43,565 nt of DNA from an uncultured Winogradskyella sp. (GCF_937958655.1 NZ_CALGNH010000029.1:1-43565); one strand, 5' to 3'; shown: positions 15,519-23,999, numbered from the stretch's first letter. Made by a program: numbers and translations. Notes: generated from the sequence alone by a model not told the origin.

Positions 15519-15544
15519 TTTAAATCAATCATCAGTTTCTATAA

Positions 15545-15739
15545 ATGTCTACGATCTCAATATTTATATTGGTTTTAGTTTCTCTTGTTGTTGTCAATTT
15601 TTTATTGTTATTTTTTAGTTGTAATAAAACCAACAAGACTTCTAAAGAAGCGAGCATGCCCTTTATTAAGAACACGCAAAAGACTACTCAAGTTTCCACT
15701 CAATTACATTCGCGCCATCTTGCACCAACTGGTAGTTAG
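15545..15739 (+). CDS. Small single-pass membrane protein, unknown
   Basis: A 64-residue open frame beginning MSTISIFILVLVSLVVVNFLL, a single strongly hydrophobic helix (about residues 4-24). FFSCNKTNKTSK and a polar tail follow. The Cys after the helix is not a classical lipobox context. A TAnnTTTG promoter motif lies at a sensible distance upstream, and the hydrophobic/basic layout is that of real flavobacterial small membrane proteins. Against it, the last 56 bp overlap the 3' end of the convergent ung gene, so the tail is constrained by that gene. Function unknown. Confidence 0.45.
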   Translation: MSTISIFILVLVSLVVVNFLLLFFSCNKTNKTSKEASMPFIKNTQKTTQVSTQLHSRHLAPTGS

Positions 15740-16358
15740 TTTTACTAAAATGTTTATTACCAAACCAATAGCCTCTATTAGCGCTTAAAGGCGATGGATG
15801 GCCTGTTTCTAAAACCAAGTGACGGTTTATATCTATAAGTTTCTTTTTCTGTTTTGCATAACCTCCCCAAAGTAAAAAAATTACGCTTTGTTTTTCTTTA
15901 CTTATACATTGTATAACTGCATCTGTAAACTGTTCCCATCCTTTATTTTGATGGCTACCCGCTTTATGCGCTCTAACAGTTAAAGTTGCATTAAGGAGTA
16001 AAACACCTTGCTTTGCCCAAGGCATTAGATTACCACTTTTTGGATAAGGGATTCCTAAATCTTGCTCTATTTCTTTAAAAATATTTTTGAGTGAAGGCGG
16101 ATGAGCAACACCATCATTAACAGAAAAACATAAACCATTGGCCTGACCCATACCATGGTAGGGATCTTGCCCTAAAATAACAACCTTTACCGCATTAAAA
16201 GGGCAATGATTAAAAGCATTGAATATCTCAGAACCTTTAGGGTAACAGGTATATAGATCGTATTCTGATTTAACAAAATCCGTTAAATCTTTAAAATACG
16301 GTTTATCAAATTCTGTTTTAAGATAAGGTTTCCAACTGGCTTGTATGTCTACGTTCAT
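15684..16358 (-). CDS. ung: Uracil-DNA glycosylase, family 1
   Basis: A 224-residue base-excision repair enzyme that removes uracil from DNA. The active-site loop GQDPYHGMGQANGLCFSV holds the catalytic Asp in GQDPYH. Also present are the proline-rich AHPPSLKNIFKE, VLLLNATLTVRAHKAGSHQNKGWE, LLWGGYAKQK and the leucine-loop HPSPLSANRGYWF with catalytic His. The frame can be opened 12 residues earlier (ATG-like at 16394), but that stretch overlaps a minus-strand TATTTTTG element at 16376-16383, and the usual family N-terminus starts near MNVDIQASW, so ATG 16358 is chosen. It is divergent from the mutS2-like gene. Confidence 0.95.
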   Translation of the reverse strand: MNVDIQASWKPYLKTEFDKPYFKDLTDFVKSEYDLYTCYPKGSEIFNAFNHCPFNAVKVVILGQDPYHGMGQANGLCFSVNDGVAHPPSLKNIFKEIEQDLGIPYPKSGNLMPWAKQGVLLLNATLTVRAHKAGSHQNKGWEQFTDAVIQCISKEKQSVIFLLWGGYAKQKKKLIDINRHLVLETGHPSPLSANRGYWFGNKHFSKTNYQLVQDGANVIEWKLE

Positions 16359-16375
16359 TACTGTAATTATTTTTT

Positions 16376-16383
16376 CAAAAATA
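16376..16383 (-). promoter_or_regulatory. Candidate -7 element (TATTTTTG) for ung
   Basis: Minus-strand TATTTTTG, 18 bp upstream of ATG 16358; fits TAnnTTTG and supports the later start. Confidence 0.4.
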
Positions 16384-16432
16384 AGAATAAGCACAATAGT
16401 CTAAGGTATTAGGCACATCTTCATAATTAACC

Positions 16433-16440
16433 TAAATTTG
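16433..16440 (+). promoter_or_regulatory. Candidate -7 element (TAAATTTG) for the mutS2-like gene
   Basis: Matches TAnnTTTG, 25 bp before ATG 16466, in the divergent gap with ung. No clear -33 partner. Confidence 0.4.
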
Positions 16441-16465
16441 CAATTCTAAAATAAGTTATACCGTC

Positions 16466-18634
16466 ATGATTCAAATTCATGAAAAAACACTTAAAGACCT
16501 AGAGTTTTTTACAGTGTTAGATCAAATAAGCACACATACTATTACAGCCATAGGTAAAGCGGCTGTTTTGGCCTTACGACCTATGGAGGTTGAAGCACAG
16601 CTTATGCGAGAATTAGATTATGTTAATGAATACCTATCCTCTTTTGATAACGATAATCGTATTCCTAATCATGGGTTTGATGCTTTAGATAAAGAACTAA
16701 AACTACTTCATATAGATAACACTTATTTAGAGGTTACAAGTTTTCAGAAGTTAGTTAGTATTTCGCTAACCGTAAACAGTATTCTTAAATTTTTAAACAA
16801 ATTTAAAGAGTATTACCCTAAACTAGAGAAGTATAGTAATCATATAGAAGTGACTACTGCAATCATAGATCAAGTAGACTTAGTTGTTGATCGTTTTGGA
16901 GATATTAAGGATGACGCATCTCAACAATTAGCACAATTAAGACAGGAAATCGGTAAGCTTAAAGGGAAAATAAACAGTAGTTTTTCTTCGGCATTAAACC
17001 GATACCATGGTTTAGATTATTTAGATGCCATCAGAGAATCGGTTGTAGACAATAAGCGTGTACTTGCCGTTAAGGCTATGTATAGACGCAAAGTTAAAGG
17101 TGCTATAATGGGAGGTAGTAAAACCGGAAGCATTGTCTATATAGAGCCAGAAACCACACTTCAATACACCCGCGAGTTGAATAATCTTGAGTATGAAGAA
17201 AAAGAAGAAGTCATTAAAATTCTTAAAGAACTTACAGATTACATCAGGCTTTTTTTACCGCTTCTAAATGATTATCAAAGTTTTTTAACCCGAATAGACG
17301 TTATCGCGGCTAAAGCAAAATATGCAAAACGTATAGACGCTATATTACCAGAAATTAGCACTAACAGGCAATTACATTTAAAAGATGCATATCATCCCTT
17401 ACTTTATTTAGCTAATAAAGAAAAAGGGGAGAAAACGTTTCCGCAAACCATAACATTAACGAATGAAAATAGAATTATAGTTATTTCTGGGCCTAATGCA
17501 GGTGGAAAAAGTATTACTCTTAAAACTGTTGGTTTACTTCAGGTTATGCTACAAACAGGTATGTTGGTGCCAGTACATGAGCGTAGTACCATGTGTTTGT
17601 TTGAAAGAATTTTATCTGATATAGGCGATAACCAGTCCATAGAAAATCATTTAAGCACCTATAGTTATAGATTGAAGCAAATGAATTATTTTCTAAAGAA
17701 GTGTAACTCCAAAACACTCTTTTTAATAGATGAATTTGGTACCGGAAGTGATCCTGAGTTAGGTGGCGCATTAGCCGAAACGTTCTTAGAGGTCTTTTAT
17801 GACAGAAAAGCCTTTGGTATTATAACCACCCACTACTCCAACTTAAAGTTATTAGCTAATGAGTTACCATATATGCAAAACGCAAACATGCTATTTAATG
17901 AGCGTAGTTTAGAACCAATGTACAAGTTGGTTATAGGGCAGGCAGGTAGTTCATTTACATTTGAAGTCGCACAAAAAAACGGCATCCCATACAGTTTAAT
18001 AAATAAGTCTAAAAAGAAAATTGAGCGCGGTAAAGTCCGTTTTGATGCCACTATAGCTAAACTTCAAAAACAACGGAGTCGTTTAGAAAAGACAGAACAA
18101 TCTTTAAAAGCCAATGAAAAGAAGAAACTATCTGAAGCAGAAAAATTAGAGCAAACCAACACTAAAATTCAAAAGAAACTAGAAAGTTTTCAAGAGCTCT
18201 ACGATAGTAATCAACGTTTAATTTACTTAGGACAAAAGGTAAATGATTTGGCAGAAAAATTTCAGAATAATAAAAGAAAGCGCGAACTTATGTCTGAGCT
18301 TTTTCGTTTAGTTCAAATAGAAAACTCTAAACGCAAAAAAGTATCTGCCAAGCAAAAGCGCGCAGAAAAAGCCAAAGAACAACAAGTAAAACAAGAGGCT
18401 GAAAAAAAGGTTGAAGTTATCCGTAAAAAGAAAAAAGCAGCTAAAAAGAAAGCCATTGTTGTAGAAACGCCCAAGCCTGTATTAAAAATTGATGACCGTG
18501 TTAGAATGCATGATGGTAAAGCTGTAGGCACCATAGACGCAATAGAAAAAGGAAAAGCTACGGTTAATTACGGTCTTTTTACAACTAATGTTAGTTTAGA
18601 TTTGTTAGAATTGGTGGAAACTAAAAAGCGATAA
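16466..18634 (+). CDS. MutS2-like ATPase lacking a C-terminal Smr domain
   Basis: A 722-residue MutS-family protein. The N-terminal region (about 1-300) has the MutS2-type lever/clamp helices: DLEFFTVLDQIS, SFSSALNRYHGLDYLDAIRESVV and GSIVYIEPETTLQYTRELNNLEYEE. The ATPase has Walker A SGPNAGGKSITLKTVG (about 340-355), Walker B LFLIDEFGTGSDPELGGALAE (about 415-435) and TTHYSNLKLLA. A Lys/Glu-rich coiled region (about 505-665) follows, then a KOW-like segment (RVRMHDGKAVGTI ... VNYGLF). Canonical MutS2, about 780 residues, ends in an Smr nuclease domain; here the protein stops after the KOW-like part. Possible roles are ribosome-collision or recombination control, as for MutS2 elsewhere; this is by family only. 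Confidence 0.9.
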   Translation: MIQIHEKTLKDLEFFTVLDQISTHTITAIGKAAVLALRPMEVEAQLMRELDYVNEYLSSFDNDNRIPNHGFDALDKELKLLHIDNTYLEVTSFQKLVSISLTVNSILKFLNKFKEYYPKLEKYSNHIEVTTAIIDQVDLVVDRFGDIKDDASQQLAQLRQEIGKLKGKINSSFSSALNRYHGLDYLDAIRESVVDNKRVLAVKAMYRRKVKGAIMGGSKTGSIVYIEPETTLQYTRELNNLEYEEKEEVIKILKELTDYIRLFLPLLNDYQSFLTRIDVIAAKAKYAKRIDAILPEISTNRQLHLKDAYHPLLYLANKEKGEKTFPQTITLTNENRIIVISGPNAGGKSITLKTVGLLQVMLQTGMLVPVHERSTMCLFERILSDIGDNQSIENHLSTYSYRLKQMNYFLKKCNSKTLFLIDEFGTGSDPELGGALAETFLEVFYDRKAFGIITTHYSNLKLLANELPYMQNANMLFNERSLEPMYKLVIGQAGSSFTFEVAQKNGIPYSLINKSKKKIERGKVRFDATIAKLQKQRSRLEKTEQSLKANEKKKLSEAEKLEQTNTKIQKKLESFQELYDSNQRLIYLGQKVNDLAEKFQNNKRKRELMSELFRLVQIENSKRKKVSAKQKRAEKAKEQQVKQEAEKKVEVIRKKKKAAKKKAIVVETPKPVLKIDDRVRMHDGKAVGTIDAIEKGKATVNYGLFTTNVSLDLLELVETKKR

Positions 18635-18680
18635 GTTCTAATTTCCTGTTAATTGACCGTTACACCTTTTAATGAGGTTG

Positions 18681-18688
18681 TATCTTTG
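18681..18688 (+). promoter_or_regulatory. Candidate -7 element (TATCTTTG) directly before a GTG start
   Basis: Fits TAnnTTTG and ends 4 bp before the GTG at 18693. A TTG at 18653-18655 could serve as -33, though the 25-bp spacing is long. With this placement the transcript would have almost no leader. Confidence 0.45.
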
Positions 18689-18692
18689 TAGC

Positions 18693-19115
18693 GTGATAGA
18701 GACTATTCCTAAAAACAAACAACTAATTTTATTTGACGGTGTATGTAACCTCTGTAATACGAGTGTTTTATTTGTTATAAAACGTGATACGGCAAATAAG
18801 TTTTTGTTTGCACCGTTGCAAAGCAACATTGGTCAATCATTGATACGTGAGTTTAATATAGACATTATTAAAACGGATTCAATTTTACTTTATAATCCAA
18901 GTGAAAGAAGAATTTACCATAAATCTACGGCTGCGCTTAAAGTGGCTAAACAACTAGACTTCCCAACTAAATTATTGGCTATTTTTTTTATAATCCCCAC
19001 TTTTATAAGAAATTGGGTGTACAATTACATCGCTAAAAACCGTTATAAATGGTTTGGTAAAAAAACGCAATGTATGCTGCCTACACCAAATCTAAAGGCT
19101 AAATTTATTGCATAA
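18693..19115 (+). CDS. DCC-family thiol-disulfide oxidoreductase (DUF393)
   Basis: A 140-residue protein of the DCC family, named for the DxxCxxC motif, here DGVCNLC (residues 15-21) in LILFDGVCNLCNTSV. Other family marks are FVIKRDTANKFLFAPLQS, SILLYNPSERRIYHKSTAALKVAKQL and a membrane-leaning C-terminal stretch (LLAIFFIIPTFIRNWVYNYIAKNRYKWFG). It is a thioredoxin-fold protein of unknown partner. An ATG at 18672 adds seven residues but is upstream of a -7 promoter motif at 18681-18688. GTG 18693 gives the usual family length, so it is used. The gene follows the mutS2-like gene by 58 bp and ends in a clear terminator. Confidence 0.85.
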   Translation: MIETIPKNKQLILFDGVCNLCNTSVLFVIKRDTANKFLFAPLQSNIGQSLIREFNIDIIKTDSILLYNPSERRIYHKSTAALKVAKQLDFPTKLLAIFFIIPTFIRNWVYNYIAKNRYKWFGKKTQCMLPTPNLKAKFIA

Positions 19116-19149
19116 AAAAACCTTTTAGCATCCACTCTAAAAGGTTTTT
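19116..19149 (+). terminator. Rho-independent terminator after the DCC gene
   Basis: A 13-bp perfect stem (AAAAACCTTTTAG at 19116-19128 with its complement at 19137-19149), 8-nt loop, ending in TTTTT. It begins right after the DCC stop codon. Confidence 0.88.
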
Positions 19150-19467
19150 ATGAATTAACAACTTACTTAAAACTAATTTAATCTTAACAAAATTTCAATT
19201 TTACTTTGAGGGAAAGTAATTATTGGTTAATAGCACTTATTTTGTTACTTCGAAAATATAACATCTTATAATGGAGACTAAAATTACTCGTTATAAAACC
19301 ATTTATGTTTGATTAAAATTTATAACGTGCAAATAACATCTTTAAACTGCACCAATAATGATCACTCATTAATATAAAGCTTTAACTTTTGTAAACGTAA
19401 GGTTTACTCATTTTAGATTTTGGTGCCAAACTGTACTTAGTAGTTTTAACACATTAAAATCTAAATT
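19150..19467. other. AT-rich intergenic region with no gene, upstream of the MuiA chimera
   Basis: About 318 bp without a plausible ORF. The one structured element is GTAAAC-N5-GTTTAC (19391-19407), a 6-bp inverted repeat about 60 bp before the next start. Near-consensus promoter strings (TTTAACTTTTG, TTAGATTTTGG) are present, but none fits TAnnTTTG exactly. It probably contains the promoter of the next gene; nothing else is seen. Confidence 0.5.
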
Positions 19468-21594
19468 ATGAAAAAAAACATCCTAAGTAGCTTACTTATT
19501 TGCTTCGTTATACAAGTACAAGCGCAGACCAAAAGCAAAATTAGAAGTGTAACTGTTTACCTAGATGGTGCAGAGATTAATCGCCAAGCACCCGTTAAAT
19601 TAAAATCTGGTACTACTGAGTTTACCTTCAATAAATTGTCTCCACATATACAAGAAAGTAGTATTCAAATATCCGGATTAAAAACAGCCTCTATACTATC
19701 TATAAACTACGGAATTAACTACCTTTCTAAACAAAAGCAAAATGATTCTATTACAGCATTAAAAGCCGATTTAGAGGCTATTGAAGGTTCTATTCAATAT
19801 GAATATGATTTAATTTCTGGGTATAATGAAGAAATAAGCTTAATTCAAAGTAATAAACGATTGGGTAACGAGTCTGAAGTGGTAAGTTTAGAAGAATTAA
19901 AGAAATTTGCAACGTATTACAGAACCAGAATAACAGAGCTAAAAAGTGCAATTAACACCTCTAACAAAACTGTAGATAAACTAACTAATCAAAAGCAGAC
20001 TATTAATAAACAGCTCTTAGAATTTAATAGTGACGAAAAAATACAAACTGGCGAAATAACCTTAAAGTTAAATTCTGAAAAACCCATTGAATTAGACCTA
20101 AAAATAGCTTACAATATTAAAAATGCTGGTTGGTTCCCTATTTACGATCTCAAAGCCGATAAAATCAATAGCCCAATAAATTTAGAATATAAAGCACATG
20201 TGTTTCAAAATTCAGGTTGTGATTGGACCAATGTAGATTTAGTGCTGTCTACAAGCGATCCAAACACCAATAACGAAAAACCAATTGTAAATCCAAAGTA
20301 TTTAAATTTTGTTAATCCCTACAGCAATTATCAATCTCAGCGTGCCACAAGATCTTATAATTACAAGTATAATCCACTGGTTAAAACGGTTTCTGGTGTG
20401 GTAACATCTTCTAGTGATGGCTTGCCTTTGCCAGGTGTTACTATTATTGAGAAAGGAACCTCTAACGGAGTACAGTCTGATTTTGATGGTAATTATGCGC
20501 TTAAAACATCTGGAGGCAACGCTATAGTTTATTCTTATGTAGGCATGAAAACCGAAGAACTACCAATACACTCTAGCATTATGAATGTGGCACTCAATGA
20601 AGATGCGTCTCTTTTAGATGAAGTAGTTGTAACTGGATATGAGAATAGACCCAATAATAGCTTTGTTAAAGCTTTATCTGGGCAAGTCGCTGGACTAAAT
20701 ATTACAAAGAGTTCTGGGCAACCAGGAGGTAATTCTCTTGTCCAATTAAGAGGAGTTTCTTCCTTTCATGGTAATGTAGAGCCTTTATTTATAATTGATG
20801 GTTACCTTGTAAATGAAAGTAATTTTCGCTCTTTAAATGAAAATGATATAGCTTCAATTGATGTATTAAAAGATGCAAAAGCAACAGCTATTTACGGTAA
20901 TAGAGGTAACAATGGTGTTATTGTAATAAAGACCAAAAATGGATTTAGACCGAATAAGAATGAACTCGGAGTCACCATAGAAACTGGCATAACAAACACA
21001 CGTTTTGAAATTGACAAAGCCTATTCTATACCTTCAGACGGAGACGTCACAGTGATAGAAATTGATAAATTTAATGTCCCAGCTAAATACACTTATTTTT
21101 CGGCACCAGTATTAAACGAAAATGTATTTCTTACTGCAAAAATCGGCAACTGGGAGCAATATAATTTGTTACCAGCAGAAGCTAATGTTTATTTTGAAGG
21201 AAGCTACTCCGGTAAGACCAATATTAACCCAGGTGCAACCTCAGATAGCTTAACCATTTCTCTTGGTGTAAATCCTAATATAATTGTAAAACGTACACAG
21301 CGAAATGATTTTAAGAAAACAACATTTATAGGAAATAACAAGGTAGTATACAAAGCTTTTGAAATTGAAGTAAGAAATAATAAACAGTCTAATATCCAAT
21401 TAACACTACTAGATAGAATTCCAATAACACAGAATAAGTCCATAAAACTCGATGATATTGATACTGGAACTTCGCAATACGACAAAGATAAAGGTATTCT
21501 AAAATGGGTAATTAACTTAAGCTCTGGTGCGGTCGATAAAGTAGAGCATTCTTATTCTATAAAATACCCAAAAGGTAAACGTATTAACCTCTAA
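19468..21594 (+). CDS. MuiA/DUF4139 protein with inserted SusC-type carboxypeptidase-regulatory and TonB-plug domains
   Basis: A 708-residue secreted chimera. Signal peptide 1-20 (IQVQAQ). DUF4140-like N-terminal domain about 22-120 (VTVYLDGAEINRQAPVKL); coiled-coil region about 95-190; start of DUF4139 about 195-265 (YNIKNAGWFPIYDLKA, SGCDWTNVDLVLSTSDP). An inserted module follows: carboxypeptidase-regulatory-like domain about 307-385 (SGVVTSSSDGLPLPGVTII, VQSDFDGNYAL), linker DEVVVTGY and SusC-type plug about 395-491 (GQVAGLNI, VQLRGVSS, LFIIDGYLV, DIASIDVLKDAKATAIYGNR, NGVIVIKTKNG). DUF4139 resumes at about 497 to the end (AYSIPSDGDVTVIEID, WEQYNLLPAEANVYFEGSY). No 22-strand barrel is present, so it is not a transporter by itself. 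MuiA-type proteins have no well-defined mechanism. It stands alone between a terminator and a convergent operon. Confidence 0.93.
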   Translation: MKKNILSSLLICFVIQVQAQTKSKIRSVTVYLDGAEINRQAPVKLKSGTTEFTFNKLSPHIQESSIQISGLKTASILSINYGINYLSKQKQNDSITALKADLEAIEGSIQYEYDLISGYNEEISLIQSNKRLGNESEVVSLEELKKFATYYRTRITELKSAINTSNKTVDKLTNQKQTINKQLLEFNSDEKIQTGEITLKLNSEKPIELDLKIAYNIKNAGWFPIYDLKADKINSPINLEYKAHVFQNSGCDWTNVDLVLSTSDPNTNNEKPIVNPKYLNFVNPYSNYQSQRATRSYNYKYNPLVKTVSGVVTSSSDGLPLPGVTIIEKGTSNGVQSDFDGNYALKTSGGNAIVYSYVGMKTEELPIHSSIMNVALNEDASLLDEVVVTGYENRPNNSFVKALSGQVAGLNITKSSGQPGGNSLVQLRGVSSFHGNVEPLFIIDGYLVNESNFRSLNENDIASIDVLKDAKATAIYGNRGNNGVIVIKTKNGFRPNKNELGVTIETGITNTRFEIDKAYSIPSDGDVTVIEIDKFNVPAKYTYFSAPVLNENVFLTAKIGNWEQYNLLPAEANVYFEGSYSGKTNINPGATSDSLTISLGVNPNIIVKRTQRNDFKKTTFIGNNKVVYKAFEIEVRNNKQSNIQLTLLDRIPITQNKSIKLDDIDTGTSQYDKDKGILKWVINLSSGAVDKVEHSYSIKYPKGKRINL

Positions 21595-21673
21595 GGTGTT
21601 TTAAAGATGATTTTTAAATATATTTACAAGTCTCAATGCCAAGATATTCACCAAAAATTTGAAGCTTTGAGGC

Positions 21674-22834
21674 TTATTTTAAACTTCGTAGTATAAAATC
21701 TAAATTAGGATTAGCATTGTCATTAGTAACATAAGCATCCGTAAAATACTTGGGTTTTGCCGCAAGACCATACTGTAGCAACTTCTCCATTGTAGGTATA
21801 TAATGTTGACTCACCTTACCTAAAAGCAGAATGGATAAATCGTTACCTGCTTTGGCATATTGATAAATCTTACGCAGACCCCTTAAATATAAATGGTCTT
21901 TTGTAAATCCGCCACCTCTATGAACTCTTAAGGTAATAGCAAAAGCTTTATCTCTATTTAGTTTATAATGATTGTGTAACAAATGAAATGTATCTGAAAA
22001 ATCATAACCCTTATTTAAACTATTCACAGCCAAAACTCTAAAGGACAGTTCTTTCAAACGCTCAATAGTAAGACAATTACTCATGTATTCTGCATATACA
22101 GCAAGTCCTTCCTGCGTCTCTACATTATTGGGCAAACCATTAGAAAATACCTTTAAGGGTTGATCTAAACCGTTAAACGTGGTAACCAAATGCACGCCTA
22201 TTTCGTGGTTGCTCAAAACTTTTAATTGATTGAGGCTATATTTATAACCTTTTTTAAGCACTAAAGTTTGTGTATTGTTAAGCACCATTGCCGCAGCAGA
22301 AAGATGACTTGAAATTTTTACATTGTATGAAAAATCATACCGTTTAGAAAATTTTTCAAAATAAGCCTTAGCCTCATCCGCATTATAAATAGGAAGCATT
22401 TCCTCATTAAATTCAGAATCATCAAAACGTAAAATGAATTTGGCATTTTCAATATCATTCTCTGTTGGCGTTCCAAAACTCTTAAGACTATTAAAATAAA
22501 ATTTACGACCTTGCCCAATAGTCTCAATGCATTCAATTAAGCTCGAATATTCGTAAATAACATCTTCATAGAGTTGCCTTATATCATCATCTCCGATCCG
22601 CTCTAGTCGTTGAGAGAAAAATAAACGGTGTAATTTATAGCCGTTAAACCTAACTTTACGATACTTAAACTCTGGTTCATAATTATATTTTGAAGCAAAG
22701 AATTTCTTCTTCTCGGATGCAATGTTAAGTGGATTTATGTAGTTAAGTAATTCAATATTTTTAACCAATCTATTAAGGTTGGCATCAATATCAAATAAAT
22801 CTTGAAACTCTTCTGTAGTCTTTATTTGGGGCAT
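21674..22834 (-). CDS. QEGLA-motif (DUF1704) zinc metallopeptidase-like protein
   Basis: A 386-residue protein of the 'flavohemoglobin expression-modulating QEGLA motif' family (DUF1704). Zinc-binding HEIGVH is at 210-215 and the eponymous TQEGLAVYAEY follows at 240-250, giving the gluzincin arrangement HExxxH plus downstream Glu. The family is related to the eukaryotic tubulin carboxypeptidase MATCAP, which removes C-terminal Tyr. A similar carboxypeptidase role on a peptide is plausible but unproven. No signal peptide, so cytosolic. It is the last gene of a tightly packed minus-strand operon, 5 bp after the N-formylglutamate amidohydrolase-like gene. This neighbourhood recurs in bacteria and points to a common peptide-modifying pathway. 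Confidence 0.88.
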   Translation of the reverse strand: MPQIKTTEEFQDLFDIDANLNRLVKNIELLNYINPLNIASEKKKFFASKYNYEPEFKYRKVRFNGYKLHRLFFSQRLERIGDDDIRQLYEDVIYEYSSLIECIETIGQGRKFYFNSLKSFGTPTENDIENAKFILRFDDSEFNEEMLPIYNADEAKAYFEKFSKRYDFSYNVKISSHLSAAAMVLNNTQTLVLKKGYKYSLNQLKVLSNHEIGVHLVTTFNGLDQPLKVFSNGLPNNVETQEGLAVYAEYMSNCLTIERLKELSFRVLAVNSLNKGYDFSDTFHLLHNHYKLNRDKAFAITLRVHRGGGFTKDHLYLRGLRKIYQYAKAGNDLSILLLGKVSQHYIPTMEKLLQYGLAAKPKYFTDAYVTNDNANPNLDFILRSLK

Positions 22835-22839
22835 TATTT

Positions 22840-23664
22840 TTAAAGCTGTTTATAAAATGTGTTAGCGTGCTGTGGGATAAGATGTCTTAACTGAATTTCG
22901 ACAGCTGCTGCAACTTCTGGGTAATTAATCTGTTTATATTCATCGCAATACACCTTGGCGATTTCAGTCGCCAAAACTAAGGTATCCTTAAAGTTATTTG
23001 TGATGTATTTTAAAAAATAACCATTTCCTTGAAAAGTGTCGTTAATTTTGGCAGTTTGTTTTATACCATTTGGCAAGTCAATGCTTGCTAATGCTTGTCG
23101 CCAAGTTTCAACAAATTCACCAAAACGTTCCGTATCTATGTTAGAAGTACCCAAATTCCAAGTTGGCACTTCCCTATCCCATCGTTGCCAATTATAGCTA
23201 TGCATATCATAAACGATGCAGGATCCAAACTTAGTTTCTATTGTTTCAATTAAAGCATGGACAACTTTATAAAAATTAGCGTGTTTTTCTAAGCTCTTTT
23301 CTTTTTCAACTTCTGGTAAGGGATTTTTCCAAAGTTGTTTTCCCCAAGCGGTATCAAAAACGGCATGTTCTGGATCTCTATTAAGATCGTATTCAAATCT
23401 AGAGTCGCAACCTGCTATAACAATTGGGTGAGATAAAACCATGTTCTTAGTTTCAGGATCTTCTTCGTACCAACGCTCATATTCGGTGTGTAAACAATTA
23501 TCCCAAAGACTTTTTCTAAATTGATGTCCATCATGCACAGCACCACAGACATAGGGTACATACTCATCAATCTTTATAGTAAAGGAATAGTCCTCTGCTA
23601 CTGCATGAAAGGTTTCTTCTGATTTAATTTTAGAGATGATTGTGTTTAAGGGCAATTTTTGCAT
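22840..23664 (-). CDS. N-formylglutamate amidohydrolase family protein
   Basis: A 274-residue cytosolic protein. The family hydrolyses N-formylglutamate to formate and glutamate in histidine breakdown, but many members in other contexts act on unknown amides. Landmarks are YVCGAVHDGHQFRKSL (metal-site region), the 'SR.eyDLNR.p' motif CDSRFEYDLNRDPEHAV, and IVYDMHSYNW with the conserved His. No hut genes are nearby; it sits inside an operon with an ATP-grasp ligase and a QEGLA peptidase, 2 bp after the TerB-like gene. Histidine catabolism is therefore unlikely, and an amidase step on a peptide or amide product is the better guess (inference). Confidence 0.88.
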   Translation of the reverse strand: MQKLPLNTIISKIKSEETFHAVAEDYSFTIKIDEYVPYVCGAVHDGHQFRKSLWDNCLHTEYERWYEEDPETKNMVLSHPIVIAGCDSRFEYDLNRDPEHAVFDTAWGKQLWKNPLPEVEKEKSLEKHANFYKVVHALIETIETKFGSCIVYDMHSYNWQRWDREVPTWNLGTSNIDTERFGEFVETWRQALASIDLPNGIKQTAKINDTFQGNGYFLKYITNNFKDTLVLATEIAKVYCDEYKQINYPEVAAAVEIQLRHLIPQHANTFYKQL

Positions 23665-23666
23665 GG

Positions 23667-23999
23667 CTAAGGCTTTAATAGTTTTTCTAAAAACCGCAAC
23701 ATATTTTGTTCTAATACATTGAAGTCGCCATCAGCGAAGAACAACACTTTAATATCAGAGAGTAGCATATCAATATCCTCCTTGTCATAGTTATGCTGAT
23801 CTAAGCTTATCATTATTTTCTTAATACTTTGATAGTCGTTATCATTACTAAACTCGTCATGAATTTCCTGAAAGGTTTGCATATCTACTTTAGAGATAAT
23901 GACATTACGTTCCTTATTATCTTCCTTAAAATCAGAGTGTGCAGCAAACAGTAATATGTAGGCAACAAGCTCATCTCTTGTCCAATCTATTGTTTTCAT
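23667..23999 (-). CDS. TerB-like small helical protein
   Basis: A 110-residue, fully helical acidic protein: ELVAYILLFAAHSDFKEDNKERNVIISKV at the start, and DIDMLLSDIKVLFFADGDFNVLEQNMLRFLEKLL at the end. The paired helices with the 'A..D......E...i......' and 'ffADG.f...E...l..l' patterns are those of the TerB/tellurite-resistance-like fold, where acidic residues may bind metal. It lies 2 bp before the amidohydrolase-like gene and 38 bp after the ATP-grasp gene, so is part of the same transcript. Function unknown; it may be a structural or metal-sensing partner of the operon enzymes. Confidence 0.75.
   Translation of the reverse strand: MKTIDWTRDELVAYILLFAAHSDFKEDNKERNVIISKVDMQTFQEIHDEFSNDNDYQSIKKIMISLDQHNYDKEDIDMLLSDIKVLFFADGDFNVLEQNMLRFLEKLLKP

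Noticed and set aside
15585..15788. Second open frame overlapping the small membrane peptide and ung
   Set aside because: No promoter or homology pattern of its own; it runs 105 bp into ung and looks like a shadow of the other two frames.
19391..19407. GTAAAC-N5-GTTTAC inverted repeat before the MuiA chimera
   Set aside because: Only 6 bp per arm and found once in the window; noted in the intergenic entry but not raised as a finding.
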